A program made the position numbers and the translations under genes. A stretch of 64,000 nt of DNA. Source: Galbitalea sp036499165 (GTDB lineage Bacteria > Actinomycetota > Actinomycetes > Actinomycetales > Microbacteriaceae). Shown here in pieces: positions 1 to 7,534 of this stretch (position 1 is the first letter of the stretch; the number at the start of each line of letters is the position of its first letter). The notes below the pieces were generated by a model. It had not been told where the DNA came from. It did no database searches and saw only the letters and a program-made list of their open reading frames with translations. The stretch is taken from the NCBI GenBank assembly GCA_036499165.1, contig DASYEE010000132.1:1-64000 (forward strand), in the 5' to 3' direction.

Positions 1-625
1 CGGTTCCCGTCGCGAGCATCCCACCCACGCTCAGCTGGTGGGGAAGCGCGGTCAGCACTGCGGCATAGCTCAGCAGATGGATGACGTACCAAAACTCATA
101 TTTGAACCTTCGACGCACGGCAACAAGCGAGGTGACGACAACAGCGAGGAGGAGGCCGAGGCCGATAAACGCCAAGGGCATATCCGGCGTGTTCCAGAGC
201 GCGATGGTCTCGGCGACGGGATTCAGCCCCGCGGTGATGCCGTACCCGAAGATCAACAGGATGGCGTGCGCCAGGATCAGGTAGACCGCTGGCTTTCCCA
301 ACGACCGATGGGTGGCCATCGCACGGTCATGCCCGAAGACCCGGTCGATCAGGGGGATACGCGCGGCGAGAACCAGCATGATGAGGATCAGGTCGGTGCC
401 GATGAGGCCGACCACGATGCCAACACTCGTGACGACACCGCCCACCGTCGTGAGGCTTCCAGCGCCACCGTAAGCCAGGTAGAGCGACACAGCTGCGGCG
501 GCTGACGTGACAGCAAGCACCGTCAGCAGGTCCGCTGCGCGCATCCTGCGGCGAAATTGCTCGCGTCGCGACGCTGGCGCGGTGGGGGTGAGCGCCCACT
601 GCTGTGGTCGTGTGGTGGTAGTCAT
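1..625 (-). CDS. Ferric-reductase-like transmembrane protein, N-terminal part
   Basis: This reading frame starts at an ATG at 625 and runs off the left edge, so only about 208 residues are visible. It has about 30 polar N-terminal residues and then a run of hydrophobic helices. Histidines sit in or next to the helices (THRSLGKPAVYLILAHAILL; FWYVIHLLSY; LPHQLSVG). This pattern fits the heme-binding membrane domain of ferric-reductase/NADPH-oxidase-like proteins, in which a C-terminal flavin/NAD domain passes electrons across the membrane. That second half, if present, lies outside the window. A strong ribosome site (GGAGGGGGTGAT) directly precedes the ATG. The gene follows a two-component pair on the same strand with a 100-bp gap that holds a likely promoter. 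The family call is mine from the sequence pattern. Confidence 0.75.
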   Translation of the reverse strand, partial: MTTTTRPQQWALTPTAPASRREQFRRRMRAADLLTVLAVTSAAAAVSLYLAYGGAGSLTTVGGVVTSVGIVVGLIGTDLILIMLVLAARIPLIDRVFGHDRAMATHRSLGKPAVYLILAHAILLIFGYGITAGLNPVAETIALWNTPDMPLAFIGLGLLLAVVVTSLVAVRRRFKYEFWYVIHLLSYAAVLTALPHQLSVGGMLATGT

Positions 626-681
626 ATCACCCCCTCCCGGCTCGATGTGAAGCGTTTCCACGTCTTACATTCACGGGTTGG

Positions 682-710
682 GCTATATGAACGCCGAAAA
701 AACCGGTCGA
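682..710 (-). promoter_or_regulatory. Likely promoter of the ferric-reductase-like gene
   Basis: Read on the minus strand there is TCGACC (710-705), a 17-bp spacer and TATAGC (687-682), about 57 bp upstream of the ATG. A motif of the form ATGTAAG(G)ACG occurs twice, at 735-721 (upstream of the -35, overlapping the end of the kinase gene) and at 672-661 (near the expected transcription start). These are candidate sites for the neighbouring response regulator. Confidence 0.4.
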
Positions 711-725
711 TTCGCGTGTGCGTCC

Positions 726-2078
726 TTACATCTTCGGTATCCGCACGGTGGCGGATGCGCCAATCGGGCCATTGCTGATCGCGGCGGTTCCGCCGGCGGA
801 TTCGGCGATCGCCCGCACGAGGGCGAGCCCCAGCCCGCTGCCGCCCTGGCTGGCGGTGCGGGACTCGTCCGGTCGGCTGAAACGGTCGAATGCTTTCGGC
901 AGGAACCCCTCTGGCACTCCTGGGCCATCATCCCGCACCGCTAACTCCAGATCGCTGCCGACATTTCGCAGTGACAACTCCACCGAGCCGGCGACGCCGA
1001 CCGCGTTGACGGCGTTCGACAGGAGATTGTCGAGAATGCGCGCAAACGCATCCGGCTCGATCGGGTAAGTCGCGCGGTCATCCAGATCGTCCGCCGCGAA
1101 CGCGACGTCGACCTGTTTCGCCAAGGCCAGCATCCGCGCCCTATCGACTGACCCCATGGTTTCGTCGATGAGCTCGCTCGTAGTTGACTGACCGGCGGCG
1201 ACATCTTCGCCCTCGAGCCGTGACAGTTCGAGCAACCCATTGGCGAGCGCGGTCAACCGAGCGACTGAGTTCTCCGCGCCGATGATCTCGTTCGCAAGCG
1301 CGTCTGCATTCCCGAAGTCGTCGTGCGCGAGCTCGAGTTGCGTGCGGAGGGCCGCGAGCGGGGTGCGGAGTTCATGGGCCGCATCGGACACCATCCGTCG
1401 CTCTCGAAGCGTTCCATCGTGAACGCGATCCAGAAAGTCATTGAGAGTCGCAGCCAGGCCAGCGAGCTCGTCACCGGCCGATCCCACCGGAAGCCGTTCG
1501 TTCTCGCCCGTGCCGCTGAGGGACTGTGCTCGCCGCCTCATCGCCGTCACCGGGCGCAGCGCGACTGAGGTGAGCAGCCAGGACGCCGCGGAAAACGCGA
1601 TCAGGGCGAGGAGTCCGCCGACGATGAGAGCGGCGTCGAGCTTCGCGAGCACGAGACGTGAGGATGCGGTGCTTCGCGCCGCCCACAACGCCCAGGTGCC
1701 GCTCCGCGTCGAAACCGTTCGCGCAACGACCACGTACGGCGATCCGTCTTCGGCGGCGGAGAACGTCTCGTGCGAGGGTGGCTTCGATTCGACTGCTCGC
1801 CTGACCTCGTCAGGAAGTGTGCTGACCGCAACTCGGCCGTGCGGATCACGAATGAGAACCAGGATGCCCGCGCCCGGCGCATCGACGTGCGCACCGCCGT
1901 TCTCGGCGAGGTCCTTCTGGAAGGATGCGAGGTCCGTGGTCGCCAACGTGAGATCGGACGAGTGCAGCGTGGACTCCGCGTTGATCCGTATGCCGAAGAT
2001 TGCGATGACGATCACGACGAGTGCGACGGCGGCACTGCCGAGGGTGATCCGTGTCCGGATCGACAACGACCGGTTCAT
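726..2078 (-). CDS. Membrane sensor histidine kinase, two-component
   Basis: The 450-residue protein has a transmembrane helix at about 10-30, an extracytoplasmic sensor region of about 115 residues, a second helix at about 148-170, then HAMP, dimerisation and ATPase domains. The phospho-acceptor is H235 in the H-box SDAAHELRTPL. The N-box (LDNLLSNAVNAV), G1 (DDGPGVP) and G2 (GGSGLGLAL) boxes are all present, so the kinase looks intact. Its start overlaps the stop of the upstream response regulator by 4 nt (ATGA), which implies translational coupling. The signal is not evident. The downstream ferric-reductase-like gene suggests a redox or metal cue, which is inference. Confidence 0.93.
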   Translation of the reverse strand: MNRSLSIRTRITLGSAAVALVVIVIAIFGIRINAESTLHSSDLTLATTDLASFQKDLAENGGAHVDAPGAGILVLIRDPHGRVAVSTLPDEVRRAVESKPPSHETFSAAEDGSPYVVVARTVSTRSGTWALWAARSTASSRLVLAKLDAALIVGGLLALIAFSAASWLLTSVALRPVTAMRRRAQSLSGTGENERLPVGSAGDELAGLAATLNDFLDRVHDGTLRERRMVSDAAHELRTPLAALRTQLELAHDDFGNADALANEIIGAENSVARLTALANGLLELSRLEGEDVAAGQSTTSELIDETMGSVDRARMLALAKQVDVAFAADDLDDRATYPIEPDAFARILDNLLSNAVNAVGVAGSVELSLRNVGSDLELAVRDDGPGVPEGFLPKAFDRFSRPDESRTASQGGSGLGLALVRAIAESAGGTAAISNGPIGASATVRIPKM

Positions 2079-2761
2079 GCGCCTTCATCCGATACGCGCA
2101 GTGCGTAACCCGCGCCGCGTACAGTCTCGATCTCGATCCCGGTGTCGATCGGCTGGAGCTTCTTGCGCAGATATCTCACGTACTGGTCGACGATCGTGGG
2201 ATCGATGTGCCGCGTCGTGCCCCAGACCTCCTGGAGAATTTCCGGCCGGGTCGCGATCTCACCGCCGCGCGTCGCCAGCATCCGGAGCAGGGAAAACTCC
2301 TTGGCACTCAGGGGGATGATCTTGCCGTCCATAGTCGCGCGAACGGCCTGGATGTCGAGCTGCACCGAGCCGACAGCCATAACCGACTTCGGCACGGCAG
2401 CATCACGGCGCACAAGAGCGCGGATTCGCGCGCTGAGCTCGGCAAATGCGAACGGCTTTGTGAGGTAATCGTCGGCCCCCGAATCGAGGCCGTGCACGCG
2501 ATCGTCGATCGAGTCGCGCGCGGTGAGCATCAGCACGGGCAAGAGGTTTCCTTGGTTGCGCAGGTGCCTGCAGATCTCGTATCCACTCATCTCCGGCAGC
2601 ATCACGTCGATCGCTGCCGCAGAGAATGAGGTGTTCGCCACGGCGATCAGCGCGTCCATACCGTTGTCGACGCGAGTCACCTCGTATCCCTCGTCGGTCA
2701 GGCCCTTCTCGAGGAGTGCCGCCATTGTGGGGTCATCTTCAACGACCAGCACCTTGACCAT
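2075..2761 (-). CDS. OmpR/PhoB-family response regulator
   Basis: The 228-residue protein has an N-terminal receiver domain with the acidic pocket (EDD at 8-10), phospho-acceptor D52 in IDVMLPE and K102 in TKPF. It is followed by a C-terminal winged helix with the usual PLSAKEFSLLRML and TIVDQYVRYLRKKL segments and a RGAGYAL hairpin. It is the partner of the overlapping histidine kinase. The pair resembles many uncharacterised actinobacterial two-component systems, and I cannot assign a named ortholog. Confidence 0.93.
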   Translation of the reverse strand: MVKVLVVEDDPTMAALLEKGLTDEGYEVTRVDNGMDALIAVANTSFSAAAIDVMLPEMSGYEICRHLRNQGNLLPVLMLTARDSIDDRVHGLDSGADDYLTKPFAFAELSARIRALVRRDAAVPKSVMAVGSVQLDIQAVRATMDGKIIPLSAKEFSLLRMLATRGGEIATRPEILQEVWGTTRHIDPTIVDQYVRYLRKKLQPIDTGIEIETVRGAGYALRVSDEGA

Positions 2762-2951
2762 CGGCCGCCCCTCCCGTTGTCTTCGCCCCAGTATCCGCTG
2801 CTCGCTAAGCCAACCACCTCGGCGACTCGTGCGTCATAGGATGTGAAAACTGACATCTTGCGGCCCAGTGTGCGCCGACTTCGACTTTCGAACGACACTG
2901 TGGCGACAGCGAGGTATCGCTCGGGCGCTGGGTACGATGCCGGGTCCGTGG

Positions 2952-3027
2952 CTAACCGAGGACGGATTGCGGCTCACCGAGCTATTCGAGCCAACACTCC
3001 GGCACGTCGCAATTCGTCCTCGGTTAG
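2952..3027. repeat. Palindromic repeat family 1, copy A
   Basis: A 76-bp element with 19-bp near-perfect inverted ends (CTAACCGAGGACGrATTGC, one mismatch) and an inner part containing CACCGAGCTATTCGAGCC. Two more copies are at 6569-6643 and 6867-6942. It fills the gap between the response regulator and the sucrase/ferredoxin-like gene. The rest of 2762-3039 shows nothing else I recognise. Confidence 0.85.
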
Positions 3028-3039
3028 GGACCGAGCGAC

Positions 3040-3993
3040 CTAGGCGGAGCGACGGGCAGCACCAGCAGCGCCGACGCTCACGCTCACCAGCTCGTACTCG
3101 CGCACCGGCAGCGCGACCGTCGCCTCGCAGGTCGTGAGCAGCGGCGCCGACATGGATGCGGCGAGCCGCACAACGACATCCTGGTCGCCGTGAGCGAGAG
3201 TCACCCGCCATCCCCCGGGCTCGCTCATGGTCGAGCGATGCGAGAAGGCGCTGATCGAGTCATCCGGGATCTGCGTTCGCGCGACCGCCTCTGCCACCTG
3301 CACCAGGTTCGGCGACGAGCTGCGACCCCGGAAGGTGCGCGGGTCGAGTCGGCCCTCGCGATAGCGCTCGACCAACCCGGGGGCGTCCTCGACGGAGGCG
3401 CGGCCGTAGTACAGGCCGGCCGGAAACAGGATGAGCGTTGCTGCGAAACGATCGCCGCCGAGATGTGAGCACTCCCACGTCTCGTCTGGGAACGCGCTTG
3501 CCATCGCCGTCGCAACGGGTCGCCCTCGTACCGCGCAGCACTGGTCGTGGCGGGCGTGAGTGCAGACGCAGATGACGGGCTCATCGGATGCCACGCCCGT
3601 ACTGCCGTCGAGAGGCACGTCGAGCAGGTGGGCCGGGTCATTCACCGATCCCCAGCGCGTCGACTCGAGTCCCGGTCGCGTGTCGACGATCGCCCAGCGC
3701 CAGGACGACTGCGCGCGGCGCGCATCGGCGCGACGATTGACCCGCCGGATGGCGAGCGGACGCATCCCGCCACCCTCGATCCGGTGCACCAGGTCGTGCG
3801 CCAGCTGCGGATCGAGCCTCGAATTCAGGAAGGCGTGCTGCCCCCACGAGCCGTCGATCTCGACCAGGAACCAGCGCTCACCGAACCCGCCAGTGCCCGC
3901 CAGCGGGTCATTCCGCTCGAGCGAGCGGTCGCTGCACGGCGCCCATCCACCCCGCGGCGGGATGCCCGTTGAGGGCAGGGCGAGCGCGTTCAC
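3040..3993 (-). CDS. Sucrase/ferredoxin-like (thioredoxin-fold Fe-S) protein
   Basis: The 317-residue protein carries the hallmarks of the Suc_Fer-like family: APCSDRSLERNDPLAGT near the N-terminus (C20), then ICVCTHARHDQCCAVRGRPVA (C142, C144, C152, C153) and WECSHLGGDRFAA (C175; HLGGDRFA 177-184). Family members have a thioredoxin-like ferredoxin fold thought to bind a [2Fe-2S] cluster; their role is poorly known. The start is a GTG that overlaps the stop of the JmjC gene (GTGA, 3990-3993). The protein is therefore probably made together with the oxygenase. An electron-donor or repair role for that Fe(II) enzyme is an attractive inference but untested. Confidence 0.85.
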   Translation of the reverse strand: MNALALPSTGIPPRGGWAPCSDRSLERNDPLAGTGGFGERWFLVEIDGSWGQHAFLNSRLDPQLAHDLVHRIEGGGMRPLAIRRVNRRADARRAQSSWRWAIVDTRPGLESTRWGSVNDPAHLLDVPLDGSTGVASDEPVICVCTHARHDQCCAVRGRPVATAMASAFPDETWECSHLGGDRFAATLILFPAGLYYGRASVEDAPGLVERYREGRLDPRTFRGRSSSPNLVQVAEAVARTQIPDDSISAFSHRSTMSEPGGWRVTLAHGDQDVVVRLAASMSAPLLTTCEATVALPVREYELVSVSVGAAGAARRSA

Positions 3994-5246
3994 CGAACGG
4001 TGAGGATGGCTTCGCGCACCAGGCGACGGGCGACGACAACCGCGGATGCGGCATCCAGCTCTGGCAGGTCGCCAACACGGAATGGGTCACCCGAGGCGAG
4101 CGCCTCCACAGCAGCGGCAGCCTCAATCGGAAGGCTGACCGAGCGAGCGCCGACCGCAATGACCACGTGGCCCCCGGTCTTCGTCAGGTCGCGCGCGAGC
4201 CCCCGGCGCCACGCGACGACCGTGCCTCCCGACAGCTCGCCGAGCGCCGTGACAACGGCAAGCGGATGCACCGGCTCGGGCCGGATCGCGCCAGCAAAGT
4301 CCGCGGCGGCCTCCGCGGCAATGTCGTCGGCGAAGTCATCGCCAGCGAGCAGTTCGATGAGGTCTTCTGTCGCCTCCCGAACGATGGCCTGGAGCCGCGC
4401 CGGATCCATCCGGTCGACGCTCATCGGAAGCGCCGCCCGCAGCGACGGACTCGCGGTGAGGCGCGCGATCATCCTCTCCGCCAGTTCGGATCGGGTGTGG
4501 GCCGAGACGCCGATGGTCAGGTGGATGGAGAAGTCGCCGAGCGCCGTCGCCGAGTGGATCCATCCGCGCGGCAGGTACAACACGTCGCCCGGGGCGAACG
4601 TCTCCTCGAGGTACGGGGTGTGTTTCGCCCGCTCGATGACCGCGTCCTTGTGATCGGTCCACGGCTCGTTGCCCAGGGGGTCGCGGTGGACGGGTTCGTG
4701 GATTGTCCAGCGCTTCTCGCCAGCAATCTGGATGACGAAAACGTCATGGACGTCATAGTGCGGATCGAAGCCGCGCGAGGATGCCGGGGTGATGTACGCA
4801 TTCACCTGGCTCGGGTGCCCGACATCCGCGATCAACTGCCGGGTGAATTCGGCGAGCGGCGCCCACGTCTTGTGGAGCCCCTGAAGCACCAGCGTCGAAC
4901 CATCGGTGAACTCGCGAAGCACCTTGTCGGCATCCACCTGGTCTGCGATCTCTGCACCGAACCCGCCCGAACCGGTGAACTGCCGGGTGCCGAGGACTGT
5001 GCCCTCTTTCGCCATGCGCGCGAAGGGCGTTCGGATGCCGCGGTCGGCTACCAGCTCGTCGACCGCGTCAGCGCTGAAAAGGTCGGAGAAATCCTGGGCG
5101 AGTTCGCTCGCGCGGGACAGCAACGGCTTCTGCCCCCAGTATTCGGCGCCGAAGATGGCCGGAAATACGGTGACGAGCCGGGAAAGGGCGGGCCGGAGAT
5201 CCGGTCCGCCCTTTGCGCCCGTGCTATAAAACGAGCCCTGGGTCAA
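3990..5246 (-). CDS. JmjC/cupin-type Fe(II)/2-oxoglutarate oxygenase (RoxA/NO66-like)
   Basis: The 418-residue protein has an N-terminal cupin fold with the metal triad H163-x-D165 (DPHYDVHDVFVIQ) and H231 (LPRGWIHSAT), plus aromatic and basic residues typical of the 2-oxoglutarate pocket. The C-terminal half is helical plus winged-helix-like, as in ribosomal-oxygenase relatives. Such enzymes hydroxylate side chains in proteins or peptides. The start is TTG at 5246, and its TTG shares bases with the TGA of the upstream 59-residue peptide gene (TTGA). A GTGA overlap links it to the Fe-S gene downstream. This tight coupling to a repeat peptide suggests the peptide as substrate (inference). A ribosomal-protein substrate, as in RoxA, remains possible. 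Confidence 0.88.
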   Translation of the reverse strand: MTQGSFYSTGAKGGPDLRPALSRLVTVFPAIFGAEYWGQKPLLSRASELAQDFSDLFSADAVDELVADRGIRTPFARMAKEGTVLGTRQFTGSGGFGAEIADQVDADKVLREFTDGSTLVLQGLHKTWAPLAEFTRQLIADVGHPSQVNAYITPASSRGFDPHYDVHDVFVIQIAGEKRWTIHEPVHRDPLGNEPWTDHKDAVIERAKHTPYLEETFAPGDVLYLPRGWIHSATALGDFSIHLTIGVSAHTRSELAERMIARLTASPSLRAALPMSVDRMDPARLQAIVREATEDLIELLAGDDFADDIAAEAAADFAGAIRPEPVHPLAVVTALGELSGGTVVAWRRGLARDLTKTGGHVVIAVGARSVSLPIEAAAAVEALASGDPFRVGDLPELDAASAVVVARRLVREAILTVR

Positions 5247-5422
5247 GCCGAGCCGTCCGCGCCGCCGTCGTGACCGTTCGGGTTGGCTCCGCCGTCAGCT
5301 GTGCCCTCGCCAGCCGAGCCATCGGCTCCGCCGTCGTGACCCTTGGGGTTGGCTCCGCCGTCAGCTGGACCTTCGCCCGCCGGCCCGTTGCTGCTCGTGA
5401 TGTCGTCGTCGCTGATGCTCAT
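5243..5422 (-). CDS. 59-residue Gly/Ala/Asp-rich repeat peptide, possible substrate of the JmjC enzyme
   Basis: This small gene has a clear ribosome site (CGAGGAG, 6 nt before the ATG). The product starts MSISDDDITSSNGP and then consists of two 22-residue repeats (residues 15-36 and 37-58) that differ at only two positions (P19/T41, K27/N49). Each repeat is built from GADGS, ADGGANP and GHDGG. There is no signal peptide, no cysteine and almost no hydrophobic residue. Its stop overlaps the start of the JmjC gene. I recall similar short Gly/Asp-rich proteins beside cupin genes in Actinobacteria, annotated as BatC, but could not check this. It looks like a modified-peptide precursor or a disordered partner protein. 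Confidence 0.75.
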   Translation of the reverse strand: MSISDDDITSSNGPAGEGPADGGANPKGHDGGADGSAGEGTADGGANPNGHDGGADGSA

Positions 5423-5520
5423 ACGAATCTCCTCGATCTCCTTGCACCAAATGGCGCCTGTCTCGATCGTACGACTGCGCGCTTTCGCGTGGGAGGCCTT
5501 GTGCGCACGCGTGGCCGAAG

Positions 5521-6492
5521 CTAGCGGGCAGCATCCCACCAGCGCAGCGCGCGTGTGGCGAAGAAGGTCAGCCACTTCGATGACTCCCCCGGCGGCACGT
5601 CCTCCTCGAACCACACGCGGCCCGGGTAGCGGTACCCCTGCAGCCACGTGCCATCCGGCTGCTGCGCGGCCCGGACCAGCTCGACGGCTTCGGCCGCGCG
5701 CGGGTCTGGGGCAACGCCATCCAGCAACGTCGCCGCACGGAAGTAGTCCACCGCCCGCAACGCGGTGTACGCCCACCGGAACGGGTAGGCGAACCGAGTG
5801 ACCCACGGACCCGCGAATTCGTCGGTCGTGAGCGCGCGCGTGAGCCTGCGCCGCAGCAGATACTCCTCGGCCGCCTTTCGCGCGGCTCGCAGCTCGTCTG
5901 TGCCGCCCGTCACCGCCTCGTAGTAGATGATGCCGCGCAGCGAGTTGAGTGTCGAGTGGAAGGATGCCCGGGTCGACCCCTCCTCCCACTCGCAGTTCCA
6001 GCCTCCCTCCGCCATCTGGTGGTCGACGAACCAGTCGGCGAGCGCCGCGACATCCGCCCCGAGCCACGCGCCGTTGGCGAGCGTGTACGCGTTGATGCAG
6101 CAGTCGACCTCGCCCGCCCAATATGGCTCATTGTTGTAGTCCCACCGGCTGTTGTCCTGAAGAAGCTCGGCGGTGCCTGCAAGCACGGATGCGTCGAGTC
6201 CCCAGTCGCGCAGGCTGTTCAACGACCAGGTCGTCGCGGTCCACGGCTGCCCGGCGCCCTCGGCCGCCTCAGGGCCGTCGAAGTCGAAGCCCTTCGGGAA
6301 GTAGGAGCCTCCGGCCCACTGCCCGTCGGCATCCTGATGCGCCAGCATCTGCGCGCCAAAGCCCTCGGTTGCCACGCGCGCCCGTGTCGCGGTCCACACC
6401 TCGTCCGGCGCCTCGACGAGATCTCGTTCGACCTGCCATCGCAGCGCGGGATCGGAGTCCAGCATCCACTCGATCAGCTCATTGTCATCCAT
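5521..6492 (-). CDS. Squalene-cyclase/prenyltransferase-fold (alpha-alpha toroid) protein
   Basis: From ATG at 6492 (MDDNELIEWML) the product is 323 residues. It contains QW-type repeats seen in terpene cyclase and prenyltransferase toroids: HQDADGQWAGG (about 69), MAEGGWNCEWEEG and AQQPDGTWLQGYRYPG. The catalytic DxDD motif of squalene-hopene cyclases is not visible, so it may be a non-cyclase relative. I rejected longer starts because they run into the upstream palindromic repeat. No clear ribosome site precedes the chosen ATG. It lies on the same strand, 98 nt upstream of the peptide/JmjC operon; a functional link is unproven. Confidence 0.7.
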   Translation of the reverse strand: MDDNELIEWMLDSDPALRWQVERDLVEAPDEVWTATRARVATEGFGAQMLAHQDADGQWAGGSYFPKGFDFDGPEAAEGAGQPWTATTWSLNSLRDWGLDASVLAGTAELLQDNSRWDYNNEPYWAGEVDCCINAYTLANGAWLGADVAALADWFVDHQMAEGGWNCEWEEGSTRASFHSTLNSLRGIIYYEAVTGGTDELRAARKAAEEYLLRRRLTRALTTDEFAGPWVTRFAYPFRWAYTALRAVDYFRAATLLDGVAPDPRAAEAVELVRAAQQPDGTWLQGYRYPGRVWFEEDVPPGESSKWLTFFATRALRWWDAAR

Positions 6493-6568
6493 GCGCGACA
6501 GGGTACCGCCGCGCACCGACTCTCCGGGAGTCCCGCGCGCGCCCCGGCGCCGGACGGACGCACTCACG

Positions 6569-6643
6569 CAACCGAGGACGGATTGCAACACGCCGAGCTA
6601 TCCGAGCCTGGAAAGCGGTGTGTCGCAGTCGGCCCTCGGTTAC
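6569..6643. repeat. Palindromic repeat family 1, copy B
   Basis: The left arm is AACCGAGGACGGATTGCAAC and the right arm reads back as AACCGAGGGCCGACTGCGAC, so this is the most diverged copy. The inner GAGCTATCCGAGCC is shared with the other copies. Confidence 0.8.
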
Positions 6644-6691
6644 CCGCCGTAGAGCGCCGCGCACGTTCCCGACCACCAATGGAGTTGCCGC

Positions 6692-6799
6692 GTGCACATT
6701 CGGTGGCTGCTTGTCGCTGCCGCGGTGCTGACCACGACGGTCGGCATCCTGAGCATCGTTTTTGTGAAGCGGATCCGGGCAGTATCAGCTCGACAGTGA
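6692..6799 (+). CDS. Possible 35-residue single-pass membrane peptide
   Basis: A GTG start at 6692 is preceded by GGAG (7-10 nt away). The product begins HIRWLLVAAAVLTTTVGILS and continues through one hydrophobic helix to a basic tail (VKRIRAVSARQ). It lies between two palindromic repeats. Size and topology are plausible, but there is no other support. Confidence 0.3.
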   Translation: MHIRWLLVAAAVLTTTVGILSIVFVKRIRAVSARQ

Positions 6800-6866
6800 G
6801 GATGCGGACGGCTTCAAGGCGCGACGCCCGCGGCGAGACGGGAGTTCGCGGTCGCGCCGCTTACAC

Positions 6867-6942
6867 GTAACCGAGGACGAATTGCAACACGCCGAGTTAT
6901 CCGCGCACAGCTGACGGAGTGTCGCAATTCATCCTCGTTTAC
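6867..6942. repeat. Palindromic repeat family 1, copy C
   Basis: Inverted ends GTAACCGAGGACGAATTGC and a right arm with two changes surround an inner ACACGCCGAGTTATCCGCGC. Its right end supplies the TAA stop codon (6939-6941) of the hypothetical gene downstream on the minus strand. Confidence 0.85.
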
Positions 6943-7289
6943 CGGCCGTAAAGCGCCGCACACGCCGTGAACGTGACGCGCAACATCCCCTGTGAAAGGT
7001 CGTGGTACCACCAAACGGGCGGGGAACCCCGCTCGACGGAGAAGCAGCCGAAGTAGCAGCCATTCGAGGCGACATCAACGATGCACGGACCGGGATTGAG
7101 CACGTCGACGTCAATGTGGACTTTCTCTCCCGGGCGAACGTGGACGACATTGTTGCCGCACCACACGTCCAGTCCGACGGGATAATCACTGGTCAGGACA
7201 ACCGGATTGCACGCGATTGCGACCGTATAGGCAACGAGGATGGCGCCCAACCCAGTTCCGCACAGTGTGAGAACGCTTCTGGACTGCAC
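6939..7289 (-). CDS. Hypothetical exported or membrane-anchored protein, 116 aa
   Basis: The GTG start (MQSRSVLTLCG) is preceded by GGAGG at very short spacing. One N-terminal hydrophobic segment (about residues 8-28, ending in IACNP) could be a signal or anchor. The rest is a small cysteine-containing domain (C27, C44, C69, C78, C82, C109) likely outside the membrane. The stop codon lies inside palindromic repeat copy C, so the repeat has reshaped or defined the 3' end. I do not recognise a family. Confidence 0.55.
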   Translation of the reverse strand: MQSRSVLTLCGTGLGAILVAYTVAIACNPVVLTSDYPVGLDVWCGNNVVHVRPGEKVHIDVDVLNPGPCIVDVASNGCYFGCFSVERGSPPVWWYHDLSQGMLRVTFTACAALYGR

Positions 7290-7323
7290 CCCTCCACGCT
7301 AGGTCGACGCGCACGAGCGCGCG

Positions 7324-7530
7324 TCACCCTCGAGCATGACCGCACAGCTTCAACAGGATGAATTGCGCCAGACCCGCGTTGAACAGGACGAATCGCAGCG
7401 CGCCAGGTGAAATCTCCTGTCGAGCTATGGCAACCGCGGCCATCGCACTCGGCCCACGGGCACTCCGTCGCCCCCGCCTCGCTGCACTCACCAGCGAGAC
7501 GACTGCGCAAACCCAATAGGCGACGGTCAC
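7324..7530 (-). CDS. Small hypothetical membrane protein, 68 aa
   Basis: From GTG at 7530 the product has two hydrophobic segments (VAYWVCAVVSLV; ALRFVLFNAGLAQFILL) separated by a basic stretch rich in arginine. It begins 4 nt after the stop of the MarR gene on the same strand, so it may be co-transcribed. No family is recognised and there is no strong ribosome site. Confidence 0.4.
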   Translation of the reverse strand: MTVAYWVCAVVSLVSAARRGRRSARGPSAMAAVAIARQEISPGALRFVLFNAGLAQFILLKLCGHARG

Positions 7531-7534
7531 GCGC

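Larger units (their letters stand above)
6493..6938. other. 446-bp intergenic stretch with two palindromic repeats
   Basis: It holds two copies of repeat family 1 (listed separately) and a possible short membrane-peptide ORF. The 23 bp right of each copy also match (6644-6666 and 6943-6965, about 20/23). The match corresponds to the last codons of the hypothetical gene at 6939-7289 (CAALYG). This suggests that a gene tail was duplicated together with the element. Confidence 0.6.

Noticed and set aside
5423..6121. Long N-terminal extension of the repeat-peptide frame
   Set aside because: It is a shadow of the squalene-cyclase-like gene; the ribosome site and repeats support ATG 5422.
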